Assembly: GCA_902773285.1 (NCBI GenBank)
Contig: CACYDS010000096.1
Location: forward strand, 1-15,833
Length of the DNA: 15,833 nucleotides
Source: an uncultured Pseudomonadota bacterium
GTDB taxonomy: Bacteria; Pseudomonadota; Alphaproteobacteria; RUG11792
Direction: 5' to 3'
Below, piece by piece: positions 1 through 7,269 of this stretch. The position numbers were made by a program, and so were the translations under genes. The notes below the pieces were generated by a model. It saw only the letters and a program-made list of their open reading frames with translations. It was not told the origin of the DNA and did not search any database. Position 1 is the first letter of the stretch; each line of letters opens with the position of its first letter.

Positions 1-54
1 AGGTCAGCGCCTGAATGGCTCTGAGCATATGCATACCTGGACAGGCCAATGGGC

Positions 55-87
55 GCGATGTGGTAAAATATAAAAATACCACATCGC
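55..87. repeat. Perfect 11-bp inverted repeat (hairpin)
   Basis: The arms GCGATGTGGTA (55-65) and TACCACATCGC (77-87) are exact reverse complements around an 11-nt AT-rich loop. No T-run follows on either strand, so this is not a standard intrinsic terminator. It lies about 80 nt past the stop of the minus-strand gene at 168-953, so it could stabilise that transcript's 3' end or mark the end of whatever lies to the left. Positions 1-60 are about 58% G+C (35 of 60), much higher than the rest. They hold no gene I recognise: one plus frame is open from the edge to a TAA at 71-73, and one minus frame opens with ATG at 34 and runs off the edge. Confidence 0.6.
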
Positions 88-167
88 ACTCCCATCTATT
101 TATTTACTATCCCGCCGTTTTAAGCAAACTCAGATTTTTTTTGTTAATTGAAAAGTAATAGCCAGGA

Positions 168-953
168 TCAACTTCCAAGATCCAGCAATGAGAATACTTG
201 CAGTAATGTTGTTTCTGGATCGTAGCTTGGCCCTGTTGGTAGATTAACAGCAGCGGTCCCCCACCTCAACGTCACTAGGCTTGAACAAGCCAAAAACATA
301 TTTTGCGAGTTGTTACAATGCCACATTGAAAAATTGTCCAGACGTAGTTCTCGCAAATTATCGCAACCTTCAAACATAGACTCCATATTTGCTACAGAAT
401 ATGTATCTGCGGCACTAAAATCGATGCTAGTAATTGACGATGAATTTGCGAACATCCGCGAACAGTTATTAGCAAAAAGTACGGAATAATTTGAGAAATG
501 CGGATACTGAAATGCCACATCCAATGTAACACCCGCAGCACCTATATTTGCGAAAGCATTCTCTTTTATTTGTATTTGTTTAGGGGCATTGTAATGTTGG
601 GCTGAAGCAGCAAAAGCGCCTGGAATTACTAGGTTTATGTGAATATTTTGTCCAGGAACATGATACAGATCGACCTTGTTGATCGCTATAGTATTGGAAT
701 TCGCTATATCCGACCATTTTATAGTCATCAAGTTCTGATTATTGTATTTCACACTACTAGTTTGTTCATAATCGCCATTTGCATTATTAGCTCCTGGCAT
801 GGTATTAATGTAATTACTTTGAGCTCCGACAAAATTAATGTCAGGATGGTAAATTAGATCTGCCGCGTTTACAATTAAAGATTGACTCTCGCATTCCTGA
901 TTGGCAAGAAATAGCGTCGTTGCAAGCATCATTGCTGGTGCTGTTATTTTCAT
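168..953 (-). CDS. Secreted BspA-like leucine-rich-repeat (DUF285-type) protein
   Basis: This 261-residue protein has an N-terminal signal sequence (roughly residues 1-20, MKITAPAMMLATTLFLANQ), so it is probably exported. The C-terminal third (about 160-235) contains three BspA/DUF285-type repeats, each with a 'MF..C..L..L' core: CSRMFANSSSITSIDFS, MESMFEGCDNLRELRLDNF and NMFLACSSLVTLRWG. In other bacteria such repeats occur on surface adhesins and host-interaction proteins; that role is inferred here. The middle part (40-160) is Asn/Ala-rich and I do not recognise it. The ATG at 953 is preceded by a strong ribosome binding site (GAAGGGGGT, 4-5 nt away). It is short for the family, so the repeat tract may be shortened at its C-terminus. 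It is divergent from mlaE with no same-strand neighbour. Confidence 0.75.
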   Translation of the reverse strand: MKITAPAMMLATTLFLANQECESQSLIVNAADLIYHPDINFVGAQSNYINTMPGANNANGDYEQTSSVKYNNQNLMTIKWSDIANSNTIAINKVDLYHVPGQNIHINLVIPGAFAASAQHYNAPKQIQIKENAFANIGAAGVTLDVAFQYPHFSNYSVLFANNCSRMFANSSSITSIDFSAADTYSVANMESMFEGCDNLRELRLDNFSMWHCNNSQNMFLACSSLVTLRWGTAAVNLPTGPSYDPETTLLQVFSLLDLGS

Positions 954-1272
954 TTTGTACCCCCTTCAAAAAAACAAGCAATTATTTGGTTAACATTATT
1001 TTAATAATATAATTTTCTCATTGCAAATATTTTATATATAAAATTTAAAATAAATTGTTTATATATAATATATATAGCGCAAGTATAACGGTAGATATAA
1101 CATTTTTGTATTATCGGCAGTGCGTTTAGAGAATGCAACAATCAAATTCAAAAAATGCAGCTGCTAGAGCACTATGACTTTTGGATTAAAAAGACGTTTA
1201 TATGTCGGGATGTCTACTTATATACAAATTATGATAAAATGACTAATATAAAAATTGTTGTGGGGAAATTTG
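954..1272. other. AT-rich divergent intergenic spacer
   Basis: This stretch of about 320 bp separates two divergent genes. It contains the minus-strand promoter described separately, then a very AT-rich TATA-like tract (about 1020-1075). I found no tRNA or convincing gene in it. The only possible plus-strand promoter element for mlaE is the TATGATAAAAT sequence near 1230-1240, with no clear -35 box. A short symmetric pairing (AGTGC near 1120 with GCACT near 1170) is too weak to call. Confidence 0.5.
998..1026 (-). promoter_or_regulatory. Probable sigma70-type promoter of the BspA-like gene
   Basis: Read on the minus strand, a TTGCAA -35 element (1026-1021) is followed after exactly 17 nt by a TAAAAT -10 element (1003-998). 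This predicts a leader of about 38 nt before the ATG at 953. Spacing is ideal and the hexamers match consensus at 4/6 and 5/6, but AT-rich DNA gives chance matches. Confidence 0.5.
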
Positions 1273-2037
1273 ATGCTTTTAGACAAAATTGGGAGCCTAT
1301 TTATTAAATTTCTTTGTTCGATCGGAAGCATAAGTTTGTTTTCAGCTAGGGCAGTTATTTCGGGTTTTATGCCTCCGTATTATTGGAAACAGATATTCTA
1401 TCAAGCGATTCAGATTGGATATTTTTCCTTACCAGTTGTTGGCATGACTGCGCTTTTTACAGGAATGGCTATGACTTTACAGTGTTACGCCGGGTTTTCG
1501 GAGTTTACTGCCGAAAATGCGATACCGTCTGTCGTTATGATTGCAATGACTCGTGAGTTAGGTCCTGTCCTGGCTGCACTTATGGTTGCCGGTAGACTCG
1601 GGGCAGCTATGACTGCTGAAATCGGCACCATGAAAGTTACCGAACAAATCGATGCATTAACTACTCTTTCGGTGAATTCGTATAAATACCTGGTCTTTCC
1701 ACGAATTTTAACGGGAACGTTTCTTGTCCCGTTTTTAGTATTAATTGACGATATTATAGGGATCCTTGGCGGATATCTTGTGGGGGTATATTATCTTAAT
1801 TTTAATGCGGCTAATTACATAAGGAACACATTAGAGTCGTTGGTTGCTTGGGATATCGTGTCAGGGCTAATAAAAGGAGCTGTATTCGGATTTGTTATAT
1901 GTTTGATGGGATGCTATCATGGATACTTTTCCAAAGGTGGCGCAGAGGGGGTTGGAAGAGCGACCACAAATTCTGTTGTCGCATCATCAATAATGATACT
2001 TTTACTTGATGGTGTTCTGACCTTTGTTTTGTTCTAA
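1273..2037 (+). CDS. mlaE: MlaE-family lipid ABC transporter permease
   Basis: This is the membrane permease of an Mla-type ABC system, which moves phospholipid between the inner and outer membranes. The 254-residue protein has five or six hydrophobic segments and the family's signature block at about residues 95-129 (ELGPVLAALMVAGRLGAAMT continuing into AEIGTMKVTEQIDAL). I chose the ATG at 1273 because GGGGA lies 6-7 nt upstream. A longer reading from TTG at 1255 would place that ribosome binding site inside the coding sequence. The stop codon overlaps the ribosome binding site of mlaF, 11 nt upstream of its start, so the two are clearly co-translated. The substrate-binding MlaD and the MlaB/MlaC partners are not next to it. 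Confidence 0.93.
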   Translation: MLLDKIGSLFIKFLCSIGSISLFSARAVISGFMPPYYWKQIFYQAIQIGYFSLPVVGMTALFTGMAMTLQCYAGFSEFTAENAIPSVVMIAMTRELGPVLAALMVAGRLGAAMTAEIGTMKVTEQIDALTTLSVNSYKYLVFPRILTGTFLVPFLVLIDDIIGILGGYLVGVYYLNFNAANYIRNTLESLVAWDIVSGLIKGAVFGFVICLMGCYHGYFSKGGAEGVGRATTNSVVASSIMILLLDGVLTFVLF

Positions 2038-2048
2038 AGGAGTTGTTT

Positions 2049-2810
2049 ATGGAATATGTGATTGAAACCGAAGAGTTGACAAAGACCTTTGGAAGCAATG
2101 AAGTTTTGCGGGGGATATCGTTGCGGATAAAGCAAGGAGAATCATATGTGGTAATCGGTGGCTCCGGATCCGGAAAATCTGTTTTGATAAAGTGTATTTT
2201 GGGGCTTATAGAGCCCACCGGAGGAGTTATAAAAATCAATGGAAAAGATGTCGCAAAATTATCGCCAAAAGAGCTATATAAAATACGATTAAAATGTGGT
2301 GTTTTGTATCAAGGAGGCGCACTTTTTGACAGCTTAAATGTGATCGAAAATGTTTCATTTGGGCTGATATATGGACTGCATGTCTCTCCAAAAGAAGCAT
2401 ATAGAATAGCTTTAGAGAAACTTGAGGCGGTTGATTTAGACAAATCGGTTGCTACTATTTATCCTGCTGAATTATCAGGAGGGATGAGTAAAAGAGTAGC
2501 ATTGGCCAGAGCAATCGCCACTGATCCGGATATTATATTTTTTGATGAACCGACAACTGGGCTTGACCCGATTACAAGCGGGATCATTAATGATTTAATA
2601 GTGCGCTGCACAAAGGAGATGGGGATATCTGCTGTTTCTATTACCCACGATATCAACAGTTTGAAACACATCAGCGATCGCGTTGGATTGCTATTTAAAG
2701 GAAAAATCATTTGGGAAGGAACCAATAGAGAACTTATCACAACCGATAATCCATACGTCGTGCAGTTCATAAATGGTAATTCTGTTGGGCCATTTACAGC
2801 AGCAAGCTAA
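2049..2810 (+). CDS. mlaF: MlaF-family lipid ABC transporter ATP-binding protein
   Basis: This is the cytoplasmic ATPase partner of MlaE, 253 residues. Visible motifs are Walker A GGSGSGKS (37-44), the Q-loop in LYQGGALFDS (Gln88), the signature LSGGM (142-146), Walker B IIFFDEP (162-168), and the switch histidine in ITHD (His200). The GGALFDSLNV stretch after the Q-loop is typical of Mla/Ttg2-type ATPases. The start is ATG 2049, behind a strong AAAGGAG that overlaps the mlaE stop. A TTG at 2043 is in frame but would lie on the ribosome binding site's 3' edge. No mlaD follows; the next gene is hisS with its own promoter. Confidence 0.93.
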   Translation: MEYVIETEELTKTFGSNEVLRGISLRIKQGESYVVIGGSGSGKSVLIKCILGLIEPTGGVIKINGKDVAKLSPKELYKIRLKCGVLYQGGALFDSLNVIENVSFGLIYGLHVSPKEAYRIALEKLEAVDLDKSVATIYPAELSGGMSKRVALARAIATDPDIIFFDEPTTGLDPITSGIINDLIVRCTKEMGISAVSITHDINSLKHISDRVGLLFKGKIIWEGTNRELITTDNPYVVQFINGNSVGPFTAAS

Positions 2811-2827
2811 GCCCTCTAACGCGACGA

Positions 2828-2855
2828 TTGACAATCGATAGTGTGATGTTATGCT
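2828..2855 (+). promoter_or_regulatory. Probable hisS-trmD promoter
   Basis: A perfect TTGACA -35 (2828-2833) is followed after 16 nt by TATGCT (2850-2855, 4/6 to TATAAT), about 35 nt before the hisS ATG. It lies in the only gap between mlaF and hisS, so hisS-trmD can be expressed apart from mlaEF. Confidence 0.55.
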
Positions 2856-2889
2856 ATTGGTAATAGCGAGAAATAGATAGCGTAAGACA

Positions 2890-4143
2890 ATGTTTGCTCC
2901 AATTAGAGGTATGAAGGACTTATATGGCGTCCCTGCTAGAAAGTACAGATATATTATCGATACAGCCAGACGAATTGGCGAAAAATATGGTTATGCCGAG
3001 ATAAAGACCCCGATTGTTGAAGCAACAGAAGTATTCCATCGATCAATTGGAGATGAAACCGATGTAGTTTCAAAAGAGATGTATAGTTTTATCGACAAGG
3101 GGGGCGAATCAGTAACATTACGTCCCGAGGGCACAGCCGGTGTTATGCGTGCTATCGTAAGCGAGAATCTTGCACAAAGTTTTCCGCTCAAATTGATGTA
3201 TCACGGAGAAATGTTTCGTTATGATCGCCCGCAGAGGGGGAGATATCGCCAATTTCATCAGCTAGGCTTTGAATGCGTTGGCGATAAAAGTCCGTATACA
3301 GATGCGATTTTGATTTGTATGGCCACAGAGATTCTAAATGCCATAGGGATATTTGATACCAAGGTATTGCTCAACACGCTGGGCGATAACGATACCAGAG
3401 AGGCCTATACCAAGGGATTGGTGAAATATCTTTCGAGGCATGAAGATAAGTTATCTGCTGATTCCAAACGCAGATTAGGGAAAAATCCTATGCGAATACT
3501 TGATTCTAAGGATGAAAATGATCGTGCAATATGTCAGATGGCCCCGCTAATAACCGACTACCTGAGCAAAGAGTCTGAGCAATATTTTCAAAAGATTTGT
3601 GAATCGCTTGAAAAAGCCGGTATTAATTTTGAGATTGATAATTTTCTGGTTAGGGGGTTGGACTACTACAGCGAAACAGCATTTGAATTTAAGTCAACAC
3701 GCGGAGAATACAAAGATTCGGTAGGCGGCGGAGGACGATATGACAGCTTGTTATCCATATTCGGAGGGGCGGATGTTTCCGGCATCGGCTTTGCATTTGG
3801 AATAGAGCGATTGATGCTCCTAATGGAGGATACAAACTTTAAAGAAACACCTCCCAAAATTGCGGTTATCCCCGTTTCCGAAACTGAAAATGAGATAGCA
3901 TTTCAGCTCTTAAAATCGTTATATGATGCTGAAATTTCAGCTGAATTTATCCATATTGGGACACTTAGCAAAAAGATGAAAATAGCCGACAGATTGAAGT
4001 GCTCAATTGCCATAATTATCGGAGAAGACGAAATTAAAAATGGTTGCTTCACTGTAAAATTTATGAACTGTGAAGATAAAGAAGAAAAAACAAAAGTAGT
4101 AGCTAAATCTGATTTAATAGTTTTTTTGAAACACATTCACTGA
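2890..4143 (+). CDS. hisS: Histidyl-tRNA synthetase
   Basis: This class II aminoacyl-tRNA synthetase charges tRNA-His. The 417-residue length is normal for bacterial HisRS. Motifs in order: the N-terminal RGMKDLYG (6-13); LRPEGTAG (77-84); motif 2 with FRYDRPQRGRYRQFHQ (109-124); the histidine-binding RGLDYYSETAFEF (255-267); a glycine-rich GGGGRYD (279-285); motif 3 with GIGFAFGIERL (298-308); and a C-terminal anticodon-binding domain (about 322-417). Many free-living alphaproteobacteria carry a divergent HisRS. This one keeps the classical motifs, as I recall for Rickettsiales-like lineages. There is no strong ribosome binding site before ATG 2890, but the N-terminus matches the family. The stop TGA overlaps the trmD ATG. 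Confidence 0.96.
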   Translation: MFAPIRGMKDLYGVPARKYRYIIDTARRIGEKYGYAEIKTPIVEATEVFHRSIGDETDVVSKEMYSFIDKGGESVTLRPEGTAGVMRAIVSENLAQSFPLKLMYHGEMFRYDRPQRGRYRQFHQLGFECVGDKSPYTDAILICMATEILNAIGIFDTKVLLNTLGDNDTREAYTKGLVKYLSRHEDKLSADSKRRLGKNPMRILDSKDENDRAICQMAPLITDYLSKESEQYFQKICESLEKAGINFEIDNFLVRGLDYYSETAFEFKSTRGEYKDSVGGGGRYDSLLSIFGGADVSGIGFAFGIERLMLLMEDTNFKETPPKIAVIPVSETENEIAFQLLKSLYDAEISAEFIHIGTLSKKMKIADRLKCSIAIIIGEDEIKNGCFTVKFMNCEDKEEKTKVVAKSDLIVFLKHIH

Positions 4144-4853
4144 TGTTGGTAACGATATTGACATTATTTCCAGAAATATTTCCAGGAGCTCTATCGCATA
4201 GCCTTCTTGGCAAAGCTCTTGGAAGGCTTTGGGATTTGAAAGTTGTCAATATACGAGATTTTGCAACTGATAAACATCGGACCGTTGATGATACACCATA
4301 TGGTGGAGGCGCAGGAATGGTTATGAAACCGGATGTTGTAAATAATGCACTGAAATATGCGCTATCGGGATACAGCGGCATGCCGGAAATAATACATATG
4401 ACTCCACATGGAAAGATCTTCAATCACTCTATAGCTAAACAAATTTCTGCAAATAGCGCTGGAATGATTTTTCTTTGTGGGAGGTACGAAGGAATAGATC
4501 AACGGGTTATCGATTACTGGAAGCTTAATTATAATATGAGAGAAATAAGCATTGGAGATTATGTTTTGTTTGGTGGAGAAATTCCTGCAATGGTAGTTAT
4601 AGAAGCAAGCTTGCGCTTTAGTAAAGGAGTTATGCATAACGAAAATTCAGTCGAAGACGAAAGCTTTGCAAATGGACTGTTAGAATACCCACAATACACA
4701 CGACCTGCATCCTGGAATAATATGGCTGTTCCAGATGTACTTCTTTCCGGTAACCACGAGGATATTTCTACTTGGCGCACATTTCGTTCGGAACAGATTA
4801 CTCAATCCGTCAGACCAGATTTGTGGGAAACATACCAAAAATCACGCACATAG
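4143..4853 (+). CDS. trmD: tRNA (guanine37-N1)-methyltransferase
   Basis: TrmD is a SPOUT-class enzyme that uses S-adenosylmethionine to make m1G37 next to the anticodon, preventing +1 frameshifts. The 236-residue protein contains RDFATDKHRTVDD (38-50), YGGGAGMVMK (53-62), CGRYEGID (112-119), the knotted ISIGDYVLFGGE (135-146), and YPQYTRP (182-188). The start codon overlaps the hisS stop (TGATG), indicating translational coupling. In many bacteria trmD lies in rpsP-rimM-trmD-rplS, so a hisS partner is unusual. When aligned by eye without gaps to E. coli TrmD, the catalytic Asp169 position is Glu173 here, preceded by Asp172; Arg154 is kept. Confidence 0.95.
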   Translation: MLVTILTLFPEIFPGALSHSLLGKALGRLWDLKVVNIRDFATDKHRTVDDTPYGGGAGMVMKPDVVNNALKYALSGYSGMPEIIHMTPHGKIFNHSIAKQISANSAGMIFLCGRYEGIDQRVIDYWKLNYNMREISIGDYVLFGGEIPAMVVIEASLRFSKGVMHNENSVEDESFANGLLEYPQYTRPASWNNMAVPDVLLSGNHEDISTWRTFRSEQITQSVRPDLWETYQKSRT

Positions 4854-4861
4854 TTCGGAGT

Positions 4862-4888
4862 AATTGTGTAACAATTTAACATTTTTTT
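4862..4888 (+). terminator. Weak terminator-like hairpin after trmD
   Basis: AATTGT (4862-4867) and ACAATT (4871-4876) can form a 6-bp AT-rich stem with a 3-nt loop, followed by a run of seven T at 4882-4888. The stem is weak and separated from the T-run, so function is uncertain. Confidence 0.2.
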
Positions 4889-4922
4889 ATTAAGATTAAC
4901 TATTTATTAAAAAAATATTGTT

Positions 4923-4931
4923 TGGTATAAA
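4923..4931 (+). promoter_or_regulatory. Extended -10 promoter for the coiled-coil/pilin pair
   Basis: TGGTATAAA is a good extended -10 element (TG-n-TATAAA) preceded by a long A/T tract that could act as an UP-like element. It lies about 56 nt before the ATG at 4987. No clear -35 box is seen. Confidence 0.4.
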
Positions 4932-4986
4932 TTGTTGCTTATGGTATCCTGGATATGTTAAAGATGGTTTTGCTGGGGAGCATTCT

Positions 4987-6186
4987 ATGAGAGTTATAAA
5001 GTCATTGCTGTGCAGTTTTCTTCTGTCGGAATTCATTTGCCTAAATTGCGCTGCGGCTGAAGATATAGCAGAAAAAATTTTAGATGCGAAAAAGAGAGTG
5101 GGGGAGCTAGAGGTTCAGCATACAAAACTCGCGCTACAACTAGCTCAAGAGGGACAAAATTTAAAACAAATTGCAAATAATGCAATGTTAGATACTCAAA
5201 ATTTTATAACTTCAGAAAAAGACAAAGAGGAACAGCTAAAACGCGCTATCGCAAAAATAAATTCTTTGGAAAAACAGCAAGCAGATTTAGTAGAACAGGT
5301 TAAGAAATTGAACAAAACGGTCTCTGATACAAAGGAACAGCAGCGAAAACTGCAAAAGCAGAAATTGCAAAAGACTCGAGAGTCACTTACCAACGAGCCA
5401 TTAGTTGAAAACACAGAACAAGATTTTCCATTGGAGGTTGAACAACAAAACAAATCAGCTAAAATCAAGACTGAACTGGCTGAAGCAACAGAAGATTTGG
5501 ATGAATCACATGATATTGCCATTGAAAAACGAGAAGGAACTTCCGATAAAAGAGATTCCATAAGAACCGATACAGATTCTCAAAAAAAGCCTCCTAAGCA
5601 AAAAAAGGATACGAAACCAGTAAGTGATTTGGAAGATTTGCCAGAGAAGAATATTGAAGATACACAGCATTCAGAGGAAGCGATTGAAAAGATGAAACAA
5701 CTTGATGACAGAGATTTGAGGGATCTAGAGGTAAAAGATACCAAAGATAGTGAACGTCCCGATTCTTCAATCAAGGATGAGCGCCTCCTTGATGACAGAG
5801 ATTTGAAGGATCTAGAGGTAAAGGATACCAAAGATAGTGAACGTCCAGATTCTTTAATCAAGGATGAGCGCCCCATTGATGACGGAGATTTGAAGGATCT
5901 GGAAGAAGAAAGCGGCTCAAACAGCAAGCATTCCAGCGATATCTCAAACTCAAAAGAAGAAACCGCTACAGAAAAAAATTCTCAAGAGTATTCTGGCTCG
6001 AACAATGCTAGTTCTGACGAAGATACAAAACCGAAAGATGCCACTAGCAACGGAGAATTGCTGACGACTAATGAAAGTACCGCGGAAGCGAATAAAACTA
6101 TTGATGAAGCAGATAGAGTAGTTGAGGAGAGCGAGAGAAAAGTGGAAGCTTCAAATTCTTCTGAGGAAACCTCAAAAGATGCATAG
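4987..6186 (+). CDS. Secreted coiled-coil protein with acidic repeat region
   Basis: This 399-residue protein has a Sec-type signal peptide (MRVIKSLLCSFLLSEFICLN, cleavage likely after CAAA at residue 24). Residues about 25-131 are rich in Leu/Lys/Glu/Gln with heptad-like spacing, predicting a coiled coil. The rest is highly charged, Asp/Glu/Lys/Ser-rich and probably disordered. It includes two near-identical 29-residue repeats (239-267, 268-296) and a partial third. I chose ATG 4987, which has GGGGAG upstream and begins a proper signal peptide; an in-frame TTG at 4918 would add 23 residues and hide it. The pilin-like gene starts 13 nt after its stop, so they are likely co-transcribed. I do not recognise a family; periplasmic scaffold or exported host-facing protein are both possible. 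Confidence 0.8.
   Translation: MRVIKSLLCSFLLSEFICLNCAAAEDIAEKILDAKKRVGELEVQHTKLALQLAQEGQNLKQIANNAMLDTQNFITSEKDKEEQLKRAIAKINSLEKQQADLVEQVKKLNKTVSDTKEQQRKLQKQKLQKTRESLTNEPLVENTEQDFPLEVEQQNKSAKIKTELAEATEDLDESHDIAIEKREGTSDKRDSIRTDTDSQKKPPKQKKDTKPVSDLEDLPEKNIEDTQHSEEAIEKMKQLDDRDLRDLEVKDTKDSERPDSSIKDERLLDDRDLKDLEVKDTKDSERPDSLIKDERPIDDGDLKDLEEESGSNSKHSSDISNSKEETATEKNSQEYSGSNNASSDEDTKPKDATSNGELLTTNESTAEANKTIDEADRVVEESERKVEASNSSEETSKDA
5701..5904 (+). repeat. 87-bp in-frame tandem repeat (2 copies plus a partial third)
   Basis: Copy 1 is 5701-5787, copy 2 is 5788-5874, and a partial copy runs 5875 to about 5904. The two full copies differ at only five of 87 positions, two of them silent, suggesting recent duplication. 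Each encodes 29 residues beginning LDDRDL and containing VKDTKDSERPDS. Confidence 0.9.
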
Positions 6187-6199
6187 GGAGCTGGAACGC

Positions 6200-6775
6200 A
6201 TGAAGTTAACGATAAGACAACTTGTTACCAACAGATACGATGGTTTTTCGCTGATGGAAATTTCAATCGTGCTATTGGTTATAGGAATCATCGCTGGTGG
6301 TATGCTGAAGGGAAAGGATTTGATTGAGGCAGTGCAAGTAAGAGCCGTTGTTAATGATTTCCAAAACTTACAGACGGCTTTCGAAAGTTATGTCAATTCA
6401 TACGGCTCAATACCGGGAGATGACGCATCGGCATCTGATCGATTTCCTGGAGTTTCAAATGGTGATGGCAATGGCGTGGTGTCTTCTGATGATGCCACAA
6501 AGATCTTTGAACATTTGTTTTCGGCGGGACTAATTGAAACAAAAAAGTTTAAGATTCCAAAAATCGGGGGAGAGTACGATGTGATCTCAGAAGACAACTG
6601 TGTGAAACTTAGGCTGTCCAATGCTGGAAATCCGGCTTTGAGTAAGAAGCAAACAATAGCGATAATTGCAAAGGCAAATGAAGTATTTGGACAGAATTCC
6701 GATCTGATCGAAACAGAACCGCAAATTTCTTCAAACGCTTCACAAAAATATTTAGTAAAGTTCACTCTTCGATAG
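6200..6775 (+). CDS. Type IV pilin-like / pseudopilin protein
   Basis: This 191-residue protein has a class III prepilin leader. A 15-residue basic leader ends in Gly, then the mature N-terminus is FSLMEISIVLLVIGIIAGG with Phe at +1 and the conserved Glu at +5. A prepilin peptidase would cleave and N-methylate it. The middle contains YGSIPGDD (about 71-78) and an Asp/Gly-rich loop (SNGDGNG), seen in a pilin-like family I have met in intracellular alphaproteobacteria (recollection, not a search). ATG 6200 is preceded by AGGGAG 9 nt away. An earlier in-frame start would overlap the preceding gene. No pilus assembly ATPase, platform protein or peptidase gene is in the window, so its machinery must be encoded elsewhere. 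Confidence 0.85.
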   Translation: MKLTIRQLVTNRYDGFSLMEISIVLLVIGIIAGGMLKGKDLIEAVQVRAVVNDFQNLQTAFESYVNSYGSIPGDDASASDRFPGVSNGDGNGVVSSDDATKIFEHLFSAGLIETKKFKIPKIGGEYDVISEDNCVKLRLSNAGNPALSKKQTIAIIAKANEVFGQNSDLIETEPQISSNASQKYLVKFTLR

Positions 6776-7238
6776 GCTTGGAATGCAATATTGTCAAATG
6801 GCGTAGAATTTTGTTACTATCGTTTTTACACACTGCAACGCCCATAGTTCCAACATTTCTGCCCCATAAGTTTCCCGCTAAAACAAATATCGTTCTATCA
6901 TATTGCCCTCTAGATATGCGCTCATCGCCACAAAAAGCCTGAATGGCGAATATGGCATAACCTACTATGCACAACAACCCTCAGGAATAATAATCGTGAC
7001 AATGCTTGCTGTTGAAGATGATTGTGCAAATAACATAAAATGCAATACCGAAACGAAACTCACAACTAAATTAGTAATACTAGTATATATCGAAGCACGT
7101 GAACACAATGCTTAATAGCTAAAGCTCTTGAGAGATAAAGGACATGAAGTCGAAAAAAAATGAACTAAGAAGACAGAAACACAACCGACGACATGATGCT
7201 AAAGCGTCAGTGACAGCTGCGTATAGCTCCTTCGTTTT
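6776..7238. other. Convergent intergenic region without a convincing gene
   Basis: About 460 bp lie between the plus-strand pilin-like gene and the minus-strand pdhC. Three modest open stretches overlap here: plus 6778-6942, plus 6903-7115, and minus 6977-6762. None has a good start and ribosome binding site, and I recognise no protein family. The two plus-strand stretches lie in different frames and overlap near 6903-6942, as a frameshifted remnant would, but this is speculative. No clear intrinsic terminator is visible for either flanking gene. Confidence 0.5.
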
Positions 7239-7269
7239 CTACTTCGCTAATGTAATCCACACATTCTGA
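7144..7269 (+). CDS. Possible small basic ORF (41 aa)
   Basis: ATG 7144 is preceded by AAAGGA at 4 nt or less. It encodes MKSKKNELRRQKHNRRHDAK and then a hydrophobic/aromatic tail (about residues 27-41). The 3' end overlaps the end of pdhC by 31 nt on the opposite strand. There is no known family and the tail is partly a pdhC shadow, so this could be chance. Confidence 0.2.
   Translation: MKSKKNELRRQKHNRRHDAKASVTAAYSSFVFYFANVIHTF

Noticed and set aside
5196..5927. Two minus-strand Ser/Phe-rich open frames
   Set aside because: They are shadows of the Lys/Glu/Asp-rich coiled-coil gene.
4918..6186. TTG start at 4918 for the coiled-coil protein
   Set aside because: It would bury the clear signal peptide that begins at ATG 4987 behind GGGGAG.
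6762..6977. Minus-strand open frame overlapping the pilin-like gene end
   Set aside because: It begins only at a TTG just after a stop codon, has no ribosome binding site, overlaps a confident gene, and has no recognised family.
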